This document shows positions 24,592 to 38,313 of a stretch of DNA of 64,000 bases, in pieces. The position numbers and the translations under genes are program-made. This stretch comes from Clitoria ternatea. Lineage: Eukaryota; Streptophyta; Magnoliopsida; Fabales; Fabaceae. Location: positions 41,492,501-41,556,500 of the forward strand of contig CM075674.1 of NCBI GenBank assembly GCA_037962975.1, in the 5' to 3' direction. The first letter of the stretch is position 1. Every line of letters starts with the position of its first letter. The notes beneath the pieces were generated by a model. That model was not told where the DNA came from and did no database searches. It saw only the letters and a program-made list of their open reading frames with translations.

Positions 24592-25801
24592 AGAAGTAAG
24601 ACTTTCGAATGCTAGCTTCAAATGGCTATTGTAAGATCTTCAAGTGAATAGGTAGAAATGCCACAAAGTCATTGTTTAAGATATTTGATTTTAGGTCAAC
24701 TTTTGCTTCCTTGAACACACACATATTAATCAACAATGTTTCTTTGAAAACACCTAAATGATTATGCCCTTGTTAGCCAAGGGTGGAAAGGATCCCAAAT
24801 AAGTAGGCCATGATTAGCCGAACGATGCCATAAGGAAGCTCATCTAGACTTATTTAGGCAAGACATAAATATATCGAACTTAATTATCATATTTCCATAA
24901 CTACCTTTATTTTAATTGAAATACAATTACTAAATCGGATCCTTTCTATATTTTGTAGAGAAACGCCTATGTGCCCTAACAATAACACCATTCATGTTAC
25001 ACCTCATAGTCATGATATCTTACATACCTGAAACTAAGTAATTACAGGAAGGTATAAACTTAACATTCTACATCTATAATAGTTTGCAAGTAGAAGATTA
25101 AAATTGAAAGGTCATATATGCATGGGCTCAATTCCAACATTAGACGTCATTGGCTTGCTATCTTAAAACAAAAAAGGCTAAAAGAAAGACAACTTCTGAG
25201 GCTCTTGAAAGCTTTCCAACTCTCAAATTATTCACCTACAAATACTATAACCATGTGATATAGGATTCACATATCGCAATAACCCTAGTTTAAGAAAGCA
25301 TTTAACATGATATTTCTAGTTACTAAGTGGAAAACATTTTCTTTTCCCTATTCCTGAAACTCAGACATTCAACATAAGTCATGTAACAATCATAATCAAA
25401 CAAGTTACTACTTCAGGCTGAATTTTTATCTACCATAAGGTTATATTTAAGGAATGTTTAAACATTTTAGTGAAACAATAGCTGAATCGGGTTGTTATAC
25501 ACACATACACAACAATTATAAAGTGTTAAAATAAGCTAGGCCTAGCTGAATCAAGTTGTTATACACACATTACATTCACAAAGTGTCAAAATAAGCTAGG
25601 TCTAGTTGATCAGTAAACAAATTCTTGTTATCTAATAAGCTTCAATATTTTATCAGAGTCAATAGTTTACCAGAGATTAAAAGGGAGCATAAGAAGTTTG
25701 AGCCACACATTAATTATTATGCTCTACATTAAATATTTTGTTGCATTTTCCAAATAAAGATAAAAATCACATAGTTTTCTATGATAATTTACAAGAAAAG
25801 C
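24592..25801. repeat. Dispersed repeat copy C and associated units
   Basis: It begins at AAAGAAGTAAGAC, the same motif that opens copy B at 1446. It runs through CATGATATCTTAC, where copy B was cut by the CACTA terminus. 25480-25800 includes diverged units of the 41240-42250 tandem repeat. No gene is seen. Confidence 0.7.
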
Positions 25802-28745
25802 TGTGACATCCTCGATTAACTAGGATAAATTCCTATACTGGAACGTCCTATTTAATTAAGGAGTCACTAAAAATAGGAGTATTTTTTTATTAGTGATCAT
25901 GACCACACGATAAATACATTACGCAGATCGATTCTTTTAACAGGAGAGTATTTAAAAGAGTACGGAGCTCACCGGCTCCCAACAACTACTGTAAAATAAC
26001 AACATAATAGAAATAAAACATCGAGTCTATAACGATCTCAACAGAAAATATATACAGATGACGCTTCCAAACTATCATCACCTACTGCAGGTATTCTAAG
26101 TCCTGTCCACGCTCGCCTTGTCCTTCAACTGATGATCACAGGAAAAATAACACACAACAACAAAAGGGGTGAGTACATGGCTCTCAACCCATAACATATA
26201 CATACATATACATACATATATGCATGGGCTCAATTCCAACATTAGACGTCATTGGCTTACTATCTTAAAACAAAAAAGGCTAAAAGAAAGACAACTTCTG
26301 AGGCTCTTGAAAGCTTTCCAACTCTCAAATTATTCACCTGAAAATATTATAACCATGTGATATAGAATTTATATATCACAATAACCCTAGTTTAAGAAAG
26401 CATTTAACAGGATATTTCTAGTCACTAAGTGAAAAACATTTTCTTTTCCCTATTCCTTAAACTCAGACATTCAACATAAGTCATGTAACAATCATAATCA
26501 AACAAGTTGCTACTTCAGGATGAATTTCTATCTACCATAAGGTTATATTTAAGGAATGTTTGAACATTGTATATGCTGGCAAAGCACCTAATCTAGTGAA
26601 CTCACTTATTCTATGGTAGCATCCCCCACTTAATCATACTAAAATGCACCCTCACCTCCTAAGGTTACGCATAGCCTCGTGATGCTTGGTATAGACTTAA
26701 CATTTTACATATATAATAGTTTGCAAGTAGAAGATTAAAACTAAAAGGTGTATATACATGAACTCGATTCTAACATTTCAAAAGGATAGACGTCATTGGC
26801 TTGCTATGTTAAAACAAAATAGGCTAAAAGGAAGACAACTTTTAAGGCTCTTAAAATCTTTCCAACTCTCAAATCATTCAACTCAAAATACTATAACCAT
26901 GCGTTATACAATTCATATATCACAATAACGCTAGGTTAAGAAAACATTTAACATGATATTGCTAGTCACTAAGTGGAAAGCATTTTCTTTTCCTTATTTA
27001 TGAAACTCAAACATTCAATAAGTCATGTAACAATCATAATTACTACTTCAAATTGAATTTTATTTACCCATAAGGTTAAATATATGGAATGTTCTAAATA
27101 CTATATGTGTTGGCAAATCATCAGATTTAGTAAACTCACCTATTCCATCGAAGCATCTCCCAACTTATGGACACTAAAATGCACCCCAACCTCATAACGA
27201 CTTACTTATAGCCTTATGATGCTTGGTGCAACAATCTTTGACACCGCAAGGACATTACTAGGTCCCCTGTATTGTCTTAAGGATTTAACTAAGGTATGTT
27301 TTAAGTATTAACTGATATATATATATATATATATCATATTTGTACATACAACAGCTGAGCATTAAAGAAACTTATCGACATACAACTATCCAAAACAAAG
27401 AATAGGTTATCAAGACGTAGGTCATCGACACAATGAGGCCATTAGCAATTCCCTTGTGGCATCAAGATGGTTCATCCATCAATTGGTTTGAGTTCCATCT
27501 TTAATAGATGTCATGACAATACAACACACAACATAAGAGTTTAAAGAACTCATTCATATATACATGTCTAAGGATAATCGACTACTAAAAGAGGCCTATT
27601 TGGTTACTGATGTACTAAGTATGAATTTTGACAGATAAGGTTCTGGTAATCGATTATAATACCTAGGTAATCGATTATCAAGACTATATAATTGATTACC
27701 TTGTTGGATGATCGATTGCTTTGCATCAGATGCCAATTTTCGAAAACTAAAGTATAGTAATCAATTACCATAACTATGGCAATTGATTACTTTATGAAGA
27801 ATGGCACAAATGACAGATTTAAACAGCTAGGTATATCTAAAGGTCACCATATTTCTATTCAGCAATTCAACAACCATAACATTCTCAATTGCAACTAAGT
27901 TCTATAAGGCATCCTTATTTCATTACAACTTATAATGTCACAATCATCTATACATAACCTAATTTCTCTAACACACCCAAATTCTAATTCTTTAAATCAA
28001 CACAACCTTATCAAGTGCAAACCAATTCCAACAAGGTATCACCATTTCACTACAACAAAGTATGCAATCTTTACATATTATCATAATCATACATAATCCA
28101 ACCACAAGAGTTCACACTCACAAATGTATATTTATTCCATAAGTAAACAATTTACCAATTTCACACATAATTCAAAATAATTACATAATTTTACCAATTA
28201 ACCAAATCAATTCATCAATAGCTCACCAACCTTAAAGAATATAAGGAAAAGAATGGGCTACCTTGACTCTTTAGGTCTTCGCTTGCAATAGGGCATTTAA
28301 TTTATCGTAGGTGTTTCCACTTGAACCTATGCATGATGGGAGAATAGATGCATGGGTGAAAATCATTCCTTAGGCACGGTGAGGGGAAAGAAAGAAAGCC
28401 ACTCACTTTGGTTAAAGAAAAACAAGGAAGAAAGAAGAATAAGAGTGTCTGTGTGAAGTGGTTAATATACGAATTTTGTGTATGTGGTTAGGGAGAAGAA
28501 AAGAATTAAGAATGAAAGCCTTTTGAAGGGTGGAGAGTCTTGGTGGTGAAGTGAAAAAAGTGAATGAGAGTGGAGGAATTGGTGAGTTTGTGAGAAGTTA
28601 AGATAGAGTAAGATGCATGCTAACAAAGGTGAGCTGTACAGTCTTGAACCAACTCTTTTTCAATTTAGTCCCTACAAGAATTTAAAATTCAAGGCATAAA
28701 CAAAAATGTGAAACGCTTAGACTCCACCAAAAAAGGGATGTTACA
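25802..28745. mobile_element. LTR-like block, TGTGACATCC...GGGATGTTACA
   Basis: The ends resemble those of the 7824-12505 insertion (TG...CA, with TTAACTAGGATAAA near the left end and GGGATGTTACA at the right). A GGGGTGAGTAC segment at about 26165 parallels GGGTGAGTATA at about 8160. I find no matching 5 bp flanks (AAAGC against ATTAG). The block is rearranged: 26216-26565 and 26697-27080 repeat a ~360 bp segment also present at 25110-25470. Degenerate TAATCGATTA words lie at 27640-27800 and a TA tract at 27310-27335. No coding domain is seen. Confidence 0.45.
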
Positions 28746-29638
28746 ATTAGGGATGTCATTCAAACATTATATTATGACCTATGGCTCAAATAGAGCAACT
28801 TTGCTTTCAACGTGAAAAAGCAATCGTAAGCAAACTTTCTAGTAAGTTTAATCAACACTAATTACATATTAAATTATTAGTTTTCCCATATATTTGTATG
28901 TCTGAAATTAAAGGTCTATGTGGAAGAAGTTAAATAAACGCATCTTATAAAGACTCACAAAGATGTCTAGAGTGCCTATGAGTAGTAAGAGATGATGTAC
29001 CATAACCCCGCCAAAAAGTAATTTTCTAAGGATTGTACACTACAATACCTCCACAAGTAACAAGTGATTAAGTTATTCTTTAAAGTTCTTAAAGATATCT
29101 TTCTTTATTACTTTTAGCTTTTGGAATAGAAAAGCCCACCAAAATGGATTGCTAAACTCGCTCGAGATGAAAGTAGGGAAAATTAAGCCATTGGTATTGA
29201 CTTTTAGAGACAAGAGGCTGGTGGGAAGAACTAATCCTATTTCTACATTATTAGTGACTTGGAGCACAAATGATATAAAGGCTTTACTTATTTTTCCAAT
29301 GATTCCTTAATCTTTCGTGAAGTTTACACCTTTAAGCATATATATATGAGGAATGTTACTTTAGAGGCACTGATGGAAGAGGTGAATGCCAAGGTAGCAC
29401 AAGTCAAGGGGCCTAGGGATGAATTAGTTGCTCTAAGAGTTTAAGCAAATAAGAGCTTAATCGAAGACCATAAGGAATGAGCCAGGGGGAATAGTTCATC
29501 TAGAGGTAGTCATGCCTTTTAGAAAGAGACCTTGGATGATCATTCTCTTCTACATGACAACCAACTTTGCCATCACATACAATAAACAAATCCACTACAA
29601 TAGCAATAGCACTTTCCCCAACACCAACATATATGTTG

Positions 29639-29675
<37 letters not shown>

Positions 29676-31700
29676 GTATTTATTTTGTTTTATGTATACA
29701 ATACTTTGAACTTATTTGTTCAATTATTTACTGTTAGTGTATGCACTTTGAGCTATTAATTTGTCTTTTTAAAACTTATCAATAAAATAAGTTTTTTCAG
29801 TTTTAAAATTATTTTGAATCTGTTTATCCTTTGAATAGCAGGTCATATGAGAACTATTCCAAAAATGTCCCTAGTCAAGTATTTACATGGAGACATATAA
29901 ATACATTAAGACTAGTTTATGAATGTACTGATGATCTGATCTCACAAATCATAGATATAAATGATATCAAATCCTTACACAAGCAAACATTAAGAGTAAT
30001 GTTGTACTGGACAGACCCATCATGAGAACATTGCATGGATCGTTACATAGGTGCCATAAATTATTCTTCATGTGATAATGGTATATATAGTCTTTCGACT
30101 TGAAGTTACAATGATTCCAACATAAGGAGTTTGTTATTTTAATACAATCAAACATCATCTATAAAAAGTTGGCCATAAAGGTTATGGTTAGGCAATAAAT
30201 AAATTACATGAAGGGATGTAAGTAATGTAGATAAGATGTGTCTCTTCTACATGACAAGAGTGATATCTATGGGTCACTTGATGGAATTAGACTAAATAAA
30301 TGCATGGTCATGCTAGGAAGAGTAAATATTAGATATTTATTCATTAAAGTCTATTCTGGTATCATGTAAATTGAAATGGGTCATACAAGGATGACGTCGA
30401 CCATGTCTTAGACCCAATTCAATATCGTGACAAAAGGAATGAATATCTAAAATAATTATCACTTATAGGTTATGTCGATGATAAATAATATTCAAACATA
30501 ATAATGCATTGCTATATGTGGATCTTATTTTATATTAATAATAAAATAGTTTATTATTAATAAAACTAGATATTTTATCTATAGGGTCACACACATAGAG
30601 TAAGTCTACCAAAGGATAGTTTTATTTTAGTTGGATAAAAATAAAGCTATTGGTCCTAACTTATTCAGAATGAGTCAAGAGCCAAATCTTTGTGGATAGC
30701 TCGTCATGTCATACGTGAGCCTATATATAGAGTATGAGATACTCATACGTAGTTGCTCAATAAAAAAGGATTACTTGTGGAAATTTTAAACTAGTATTCA
30801 GATTATAGTAGGAGTGATCGTGTGGACTCCTAGAGCACGAGGCTAGGATTGCTTTAATAAAAGAACTAATCTCACGTCTATAATACTTAACTCTAAACGT
30901 AGTTTAACTTTGTTGTTTTGTGATGCTTTGAAACATTCATTTTGCAATTTTAATCCTATGTGTTTCCACTATCTAACAATGTTGAATTCCCTAACATTTA
31001 GTATCATATGTATTCTTATATTTTATTTTATGAACATTTTTGTAATTAATTGATTTAATGTAAATTAAAGACTTAAATTAAATCCCACTTTTCAAACATT
31101 AAGTTAAACCATGTTTTTTATGTAAGAAAAAGTTGATGTATGCAACATCAAATAAAATATCTAACTCAATACTTCTTTTGCTTTGATCATAATGACCGAT
31201 ACATACTCTTATATGAAAGATTTTATGTCAATCAGTCTCTACACCGATGAAAATAACGCCCTTAACATTGATTTTTGGTTGTTAATTACATCAGCATAAG
31301 ATCAACACAAATAAGTCGTATTCTACTAGTATGAGTACTTATTTAATTAGCGAGTCAAGCCTAATGCTTTTAGTTAATGGCTAGAAGAAGAATCAATTAG
31401 AATATACCCATTTTCCTTGTAAAATATATATATATATATATATATATAAATCTCCATGTAATATATGTATAAATCTCCTTGTAATATATGTAATAAAGTA
31501 TACACTTTTGTAGTTCCAACATTTCTTTTTGTTTAAGGTCATGAAGATGTTGAAAAGTAAAGCCACTTTTGTGGAAAAAATTGGCATTAAATTTGTGGTG
31601 CAAAATCATAGAAGAATTATAACCACTAATTAATGACATGTGTAAATAATGTGTGGTCCAAATTAAAGCTTGCATATTAGCCTGAAAAATGTGTGTGGTC
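28746..31700. other. AT-rich non-coding stretch
   Basis: No gene is supported. A short coding-like remnant at about 29360-29440 (VNAKVAQVKGPRDELVALR, then a stop) is too small to assign. TA-dinucleotide tracts lie at 29640-29672 and 31424-31450. Around 30960-31010, CTAACATTTAGTATCATATG resembles a decayed LTR end plus initiator-Met primer site, but this is weak. Confidence 0.4.
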
Positions 31701-32048
31701 ATAATTGCATCTTGATGGATATAAATTGAAGCTTCTTACTCCAAGTTTAATCATCCCAAACTAGAAGCATTTCTTAGTATCTAGAGAGAAAAATTAGAGC
31801 GTTCTCCTGTGAGGTTCTCCTAGTGAGTGTTCTTCTATTTAAAGAGAGTGTCATTGTTCTCTCCTTGTGAGATAGAGAGAAGTTATAATATTTTTCTTTC
31901 ACTTAGTAAAATTATTTCTCTAGTCTTACCCGTGGTTTTTCCCTTATCAATTGAGGGTTTTCCACGTAAAATTATTGTGTGTTCAATTCCTTTTTTCTCA
32001 TCTCTATTTTAGCTGTGTGATATTATTCTGATACTCTGGTACCTAACA
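31701..32048 (+). repeat. Partial 5' LTR / leader of the Ty1/copia element
   Basis: The sequence just upstream of the primer site ends CTAACA, as expected for the 3' edge of a copia LTR. The LTR start was not located and no second LTR is present, so the left limit is arbitrary. The TA-rich tract at 31424-31450 could supply a TATA element. Confidence 0.4.
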
Positions 32049-32049
32049 G

Positions 32050-32062
32050 TGGTATCAGATCC
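32050..32062 (+). other. Primer binding site, initiator tRNA-Met type
   Basis: TGGTATCAGATCC, one base after the LTR-like CTAACA end. It differs by one base from the usual TGGTATCAGAGCC of Ty1/copia elements. Confidence 0.85.
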
Positions 32063-32267
32063 ATTGGTTGTTGACATTCTGGTACTATTCACGGGTACTA
32101 TTCCTAGGTACTATTCATGGTTACTATTCACATGTGTGGTTGTATACTTTTGCAGTGATTGTTAACGTATATCGGAATTATTCTTGTGTACGGTAAAAAT
32201 ATACAATACTGTTCACATATACTATACTATTCATGTGAAATTGTGTAAACTGGTTTAGTAAAAAAAA

Positions 32268-34500
32268 ATGACTGCGAAATTTGAGATTGAGAAATTCAGT
32301 GGGAGAAATTTCTCCCTGTGGAAATTGAAGATAAAGGCAATTTTGAGAAAAGAAAATTGTTCTGCTACAATTGAAGGTAGACCCGCTAGTATAACCGATG
32401 AAAAGTGGAAAGAGATGGATGACAACACTGTTTCCAACTTGCACTTAGCAATGACGAATTCGGTTTTATCAAGTATTGTAGAAAATGAAACTGTAAAGGA
32501 GATCTGGTATACCCTCATCAAACTATATATGGTGAAATCACTTGACAATAGAATAGTTTTGAAGATGAGGTTATATACCCTTCGGATGAGTGAGTCCACA
32601 TCAGTGACGGACCACATCAATAATCTGAATACGTTGTTTGCTCAGTTTATAGTGTCAGACTTTTCAATACCAGAAAATGAGTGTGCCGAACTTCTGCTTC
32701 AGAGTTTGCCAGATTCCTATGATCAGCTCATCATCAATATTACAAATAATAATATTGTTGGTCACTTGTACTTTGATGATGTCATTGGAGCTATTCTTGA
32801 AGAAAAATCTAGGCGTAAAAGTAAAAAAGATAGTAAAGAAAGTTCAAAGCAAGCGGAAGCTTTGACGATGACGAGAGAAAGATCAACAGAGCGTGGCCCC
32901 AGTGGGAGCCAGAATCATGGCAGATCAAAGTCTCGAAGAAGAAAGAACTTTAAATGCTACAATTGTGGCATAAAAGGGCACCTGAAGAACGATTATTGAT
33001 ACAACAAGAAAAATTTGGAGAAATCTTCTGGAGCAAGTACATCTCAAGGATGTGTTGCTAGTACCTCTGATGATGGAGAAATTATGTACAGCAAAGCAAC
33101 GATTGGTTCCAAAAGCAAAAGACAGCTCACTGACGTATGGGTAATGGATTTGGGAGCAACATGGCACATGACTTCACAACGAGATTGGTTTCGCACTTAT
33201 GAACCTATCTCAGAAGGATCTGTGTTCATGGGAAATGATCATGCTTTGGAAATTGCTAGGATTGGTACTGTCAAATTAACAATGTATGATGGTACTGTTT
33301 GCACAATTCAAGGAGTACGCCATGTGAAGGGATTGAAGAAAAATCTTTTGTCTATTGGGCAATTAAATGACCTCGGTTGTAAGACTCATATTGAAGGTGG
33401 GATCTTGAAAATAGTGAAAGGGGCTCTAGTAGTAATGAAAGCAGAGAAGATCGCTGTTAATCTATACATGCTTCTGGGAGATACTCTGCGGATGGAAGAT
33501 GCATTAGTTGCTTCAACCAGCCAAGAAGAAATGACGATGATGTGGCATCGCAAATTGGGCCATATGTCAGAACGTGGCTTAAAGATCCTTGCAGAGCGTA
33601 ATCTCCTTCACGAGCTCAAATCGGTAAATTTACCTTTCTATGAGAATTGTGTGACTAGTAAGCAACATAGATTAAAATTTGATAAGTCTACTGCTAGAAG
33701 CAAATGCATATTAGACTTAATTCATTCTGATGTATGGGAGTCACCAAAAATGTCCCTGGAAGGAGAAAAATATTTTGTAACTTTCATTGATGATCATTCC
33801 AGGAGATTATGGGTGTACCCAATCAAGAAGAGGTCTTATGTGTTTCCAGTATTCAAGGAGTTTAAAGCACGAGTGGAGCTTGAAACTGGTAAGAAAATCA
33901 AGTGCTTGAGGACAAACAATAGAGGAGAATATACAGATGCTGAATTTATAGCATTCTGCAAGCAAGAAGGTATTTAGAGACAATTCACAGTGCCACATAC
34001 GCCTCAACAGAGTAGTGTAGCAAAGTGGATGAATAGAACTCTCCTGGAGAGGACTAGAGCTATGTTAAAGATTGCAGGTTTTGCCAAGTCTTTCAGGGCA
34101 GAAGCAGTCAAAATTGCCTATTACGTGATAAATCGATCACCATCAACTGCTATTGGTCATAAGACGCCCATGGAGGTATGGAAAAGAAAACCAGTAGATT
34201 ATTCTTCTCTGCATGTATTTGGTTATCCTGTGTATGTAATGTATAACACCCAGGAAAGATCAAAGCTAGATCCAAAATCTAGGAAATGTATATCCTTGGG
34301 TTATGCTGACAGTACTAAGGGGTATCGCCTGTGGAATCCCACTGCCTGTAAGGTTATTGTCAACAGAGATATATTTTTTACAGATAATGAATTGCAAGGT
34401 GAGCAGAAAAATGAAAGCACTTCTAAAGAAGCTATAACTGTCTAGATAGATGAAAAGTCTGGAGAAGATAATTCTTCTGAAGCTGAACCAGAGCATGAAA
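32268..34500 (+). pseudogene. Ty1/copia gag-protease-integrase, Tork/Tnt1-like, inactivated
   Basis: A single frame, broken by stops at 32997-32999, 33975-33977 and 34443-34445, encodes gag (32268-32999; FSGRNFSLWKLKI, UBN2-type), a zinc knuckle, protease, pre-integrase and integrase. Key residues are lost. The knuckle CYNCGIKGHLKNDY has Tyr for the last Cys. The protease site reads MDLGATWH where D-S-G is usual. The integrase zinc region has FYENC where two Cys are usual. The second catalytic Asp is Asn (LRTNNRGEY) and the catalytic Glu position is Lys (SSVAKWMN). The first Asp (LIHSDVW) is kept. The Tork/Tnt1 placement is inference from gag style. It cannot be active. Confidence 0.9.
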
Positions 34501-35107
34501 AACAAAACCAGATGAGACCAATGATGAAGAAGTTCGACGATCAACATGTCAGATAAAGAAACCATCTTGGCACTCAAACTATGTGATGGCAAGCCATGAT
34601 GCATACTATCTTCTAACAGAAGAGGGAGAACCGTCAACCTTTCAGGAGGCTGTGAGCAGTTTAGATGCTTCTCTATGGATTGCAGCAATGCAGGAAGAAA
34701 TGGAAGCCTTGCATAGAAATCAAACGTAGGAACTTATAACACTTCCAAAAGGTCAAAAATCCATTGGATCCAAATGGGTTTACAAAATCAAAGGAGATGG
34801 TAATGATCAAGTGGAGCGGTATCGTGCTAGAATGGTGGTCAAAGGATATGCTCAGAAAGAATAAGTTGATTTCAATGAGATTTTCTCTCTAGTGGTAAGA
34901 CTTACTACTATCAGAGTTGTGTTAGCTATGTGTGCTTCATTTAATTTACATCTTGAACAATTGGATGTAAAAACTGCTTTTCTTCATGGAGAACTTGAAG
35001 AAGCAATATATATGTTCCAACCAGAAGGCTTTAAAGAACAAGGAAAAGAAAACTTGGTTTGCAGGTTAACCAAATCTCTGTACGGTCTAAAGAAAACTTG
35101 TTGCTAG
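34501..35107 (+). pseudogene. Ty1/copia reverse transcriptase, N-terminal half only
   Basis: It continues the polyprotein after a frameshift near 34505. WIAAMQEEMEALHRN, GSKWVYKIKGDG, YRARMVVKGYAQKE, LEQLDVKTAFLHGEL and SLYGLKK are RVT_2 landmarks. Stops follow RNQT (34726-34728) and AQKE (34862-34864). The frame ends at 35107 right after SLYGLKK. The YVDD catalytic box, RNase H and 3' LTR are absent, so the element is truncated on its 3' side. Confidence 0.9.
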
Positions 35108-36010
35108 GTAGAATATGAATGCCCTATTACTAGGTAGAATGTGAATACCTTGTTTTAAATTGATATTGCCTCACCAGTACTGGTCTTGTAACTGAAATAA
35201 AATTTGAATTATCTGTATTGGCTATTGTCTGCATTCTAAATTTCTGCATTGGCTATTGTCTGCCTTGTTGCAAATTAATATTGCCTCACCTGACTATCTA
35301 ATTGTCTATATTTTGAATTTTTATATTGTGTATTGTCTGCATTCTAAATTTGGGCATTTTGAATTTCCTAATTTAATGTCTGTATTCTAAATTTCTGTAA
35401 TTATGTTTCTCTAGTCAATCAATTTTATTTCTCTAGTCAGGCAGTGCACCCATTCGTTCACTGGCGGCGCACCCATTTCCCTCTAAGCTCATATCTGTTC
35501 TGTACATAATCTTTTTTCTAGTTGTAGATATTATATTATCCTGACCAATTGATTGTTAATGACATCTGATTTAATTTAAGTATAGGATAATGTACTTAAA
35601 TTAGGCCCCTAGAATCTGTACACCTTAAAGTAATGGCTTTGACATTAACTGGAACTGAAAATGATATTTTCATGTGTTGATTTACTTCCATTTTTTATAT
35701 GAGAAAGCATCAATGTAGTATATTTTAAAGTATCAAATACCATTTTCTATGTTAAAAAATGAAGAAAACTTATACTATAATGACTATAATATCATAAAAA
35801 AAATCATCTAATATCATGAAACAAAACAAACAGTAGAATCATACACTTAAATCAAATTCATTCCCTAGACTTGATCAAGAAGAACAAGGCTAGTCACTAG
35901 GTTAACCAAAAGATCATGGAGATTACGGTAATTTTAAACTTACAAATGTCTATAATTTTTTTTTATACATTTAGATTTACTAACTTATTTGACTTTTCTA
36001 AACATAAGCA
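35108..36010. other. Non-coding junction between copia remnant and CACTA exon
   Basis: AT-rich, with local duplications of words like ATTGGCTATTGTCTGCATTCTAAA (35215-35400). The last bases before 36011 (CTAAACATAAGCAG) look like a splice acceptor for the next exon. No gene. Confidence 0.4.
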
Positions 36011-36280
36011 GGACTGAGAAGACCCCTGCCTTTTCCTCTATGTTGCCAGCAAATGTTGTTCAGGTTATTCAGAACCTGAACAACGAGCTCGCAGAAAAGT
36101 GAAGACAGAGGCAGCTGGCGGAGCAACGGGCAGAGCAACAGCTAGAGAACACTCGCAAGCTGATGGCTCAATAGGACACTCTGATCCGCTAGTTGATGGA
36201 GTCTTTACCGGCTCGACCTGACGACGCAACCTCTGATTCCCAGCCAAACCCACCACCCTAGGATCCCCCGCCCTAGTTGA
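36011..36280 (+). pseudogene. C-terminal exon of a CACTA second protein (coiled coil)
   Basis: After an AG acceptor the frame reads TEKTPAFSSMLPANVVQ, NLNNELAEK, a stop, RQRQLAEQRAEQQLENTRK, another stop, DTLIRQLMESLPARPDD and a proline-rich end with further stops. Acidic/Gln-rich coiled coils followed by a short tail are usual at the C-terminus of the second En/Spm-type protein. It is separated from its likely N-terminus (24300-24591) by about 11 kb of other repeats. Alternatively it belongs to a different CACTA copy. Confidence 0.5.
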
Positions 36281-37389
36281 TGGATTTTGTATTTATTTTT
36301 TTAGTGTTACACATTTTTGTACTTATTCTGTTTTTATTTTGAGTTGTAAATAATAATATGACGGCTATTACAATATTTTTTATTTGACTGTGTTTATTGC
36401 TAATTGATGTTATATCTTTTTCTATTTATTATACACAACAAGAAAATATATTTTTCCTATTCTTTTTTAACCATGGTTGGTATAACTATTGAAAAATAAG
36501 AAAAATAACTATATTTTTATTAACCATAGAGAATTTATTAATAAATTTTTAAAAACCATCATTAATGTAGTTTAAAACCATTATATTTATCTTTTTTTCT
36601 TTTTCCCGTGATTAGCTTTTCACTCTTCTGTCTTCTTAGCAGTCTCCTTTTTTCTCCTTAGTTTCACTCTTCTCTCTCCCACAGTTTGGTTCTCGCTCTC
36701 ACTCTCGCAGTCTCTAGTCTCTCACTCTTGTAGTCTCTCGCTCTCGTTCTCGCGCTCTCGCTCTCGTTGCATAGCGAGTCTCTCGCTCTCGCTGCATTCT
36801 CTGATTTTGTTAGGTATTTTTCTCTTTTGATTTTTTGTCATTTCCTTAGTAGATTCATATTTCTTCCTTGGATTTTGTTAGGTTTTTGTTTGTTTCCAAT
36901 GGCTTATGATTGAAACTAGAAATAATTTTATCTACTCCTCAATTCTAAGTTTCGTCAATTTTGTTCTTCTTCATCTCTGAATTTGGACGCAATATCTTTG
37001 ATTTTGTATGATTTTCGAATGAATCTCTTTGTTTTGTTTATTTTTTTAGTGAATTTAATGGAAATTCCATTTGTTGCTATTATAGGTTTGTCTTTATGGA
37101 GCTCATTTGCACATGCAATTGAATCTTTGTGGTTTTCTATGGCTAACGAATATGCTTCATACTATATTTGTTAAGTTTGGTTTGTTTGCCATAGATTTTA
37201 TTCTTTTCTTCCTTTGGCATCTCTACATAACTACAAGGAAATGAATATAGAGTGTGCTATAACTTAGCTAACTATCAGTTCTTTGCTTTAATATAAATCT
37301 TTTTAGTTTAGAGTGTGTTATAACTTTGTTATTGGCCTTCCATTTATATCAGAACCTAAATATGCAGATTAGTGAATTTGTACCAGTCC

Positions 37390-37682
37390 TATCAGGGAGT
37401 TCTGAATTCAGAATACTAGAATCTGCGTGACTTAGAAAAAATCGCCACTGAGAAAGAAAGAAATAGAGAGGAACTGAACTCTGAATTTTGTGCATTTGAT
37501 ATTGATATATGATTGTTCAATACAGTGAGAGTATTTATATCAAGAGGATGCTGGTTGTGCAAGCTTACAATCAGTTAGAAATAACTAAATGTTGATGAGC
37601 TGGCATAGCTAACTGTTGATTAGACAATGAGTTAGCATAGCCAACTGACACACCAATAGTGTTTGTTAGTGCTGCACTATCA
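37390..37682 (-). repeat. Copia-type 3' LTR fragment
   Basis: Minus-strand sequence starting TGATAGTGCAGC directly after a TGGGGGGA polypurine tract (37683-37690) and a copia pol end. The far limit, near 37390, is uncertain. Confidence 0.55.
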
Positions 37683-37696
37683 TCCCCCCAACACAC

Positions 37697-37786
37697 TCAG
37701 GGTTGAGCAAATACCCTGAGTTTGCTCCTCAGTTCAGCGAATCTCTGCTTGGACAGTGCCTTAGTGAGAGCATCAGCAATCTGACC
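37697..37786 (-). pseudogene. Ty1/copia pol C-terminal fragment
   Basis: Thirty codons on the minus strand: GQIADALTKALSKQRFAELR, then a short tail and TGA. This is the conserved end of copia RNase H (D/GQ-ADALTK-LS). It is followed by a polypurine tract and LTR. Everything upstream is missing. Confidence 0.8.
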
Positions 37787-38313
37787 ATGAAAGCAGGAAC
37801 ATGACAAACAGTTATAAATTGACTCATAACCCTCTCATGAACAAAGAACATGAGACTATTGCCTTAGTATCACTTGTGATACAACTAATGTTTTATTCTT
37901 TTATTGAAATATAGAACTTGAGGCACCTCTTGGTTTAGCCATATGCTTCTGTTATACTTGAACTCCACATTGCTATTTGTTTAATCTATATATTTATTCA
38001 ATATCTTTCATCATATATTAAATCCATAGATTTTTAACTCACTTGTTCTCAGTCATGATGCCCCGGGTCCTTAATTCCATATCATATAGCAGATACTTTT
38101 GTTTGTTGTATGTGATAATAAATAAGTGGAAGATCTGCTATCGTAAAATAATAGAATTTGGAAGTTCATCAGTTACACAAAAGCATGAGAGAAGAAAATT
38201 TAATCTACTAAAGTAAAGAAAGATCAATGAAACATAATCTTATAAGACTTCTGATGAAGTTCATATTTATCTAGTTAGAAACTATTGCAGAATGGAGATC
38301 AATAGTTTACAAA

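Noticed and set aside
29512..29709. 65-codon frame
   Set aside because: Its end is translated from a TA microsatellite. No domain.
30960..31020. Second copia LTR end with primer site
   Set aside because: CTAACATTTAGTATCATATG is only loosely like a primer site and no LTR or coding sequence could be attached to it.
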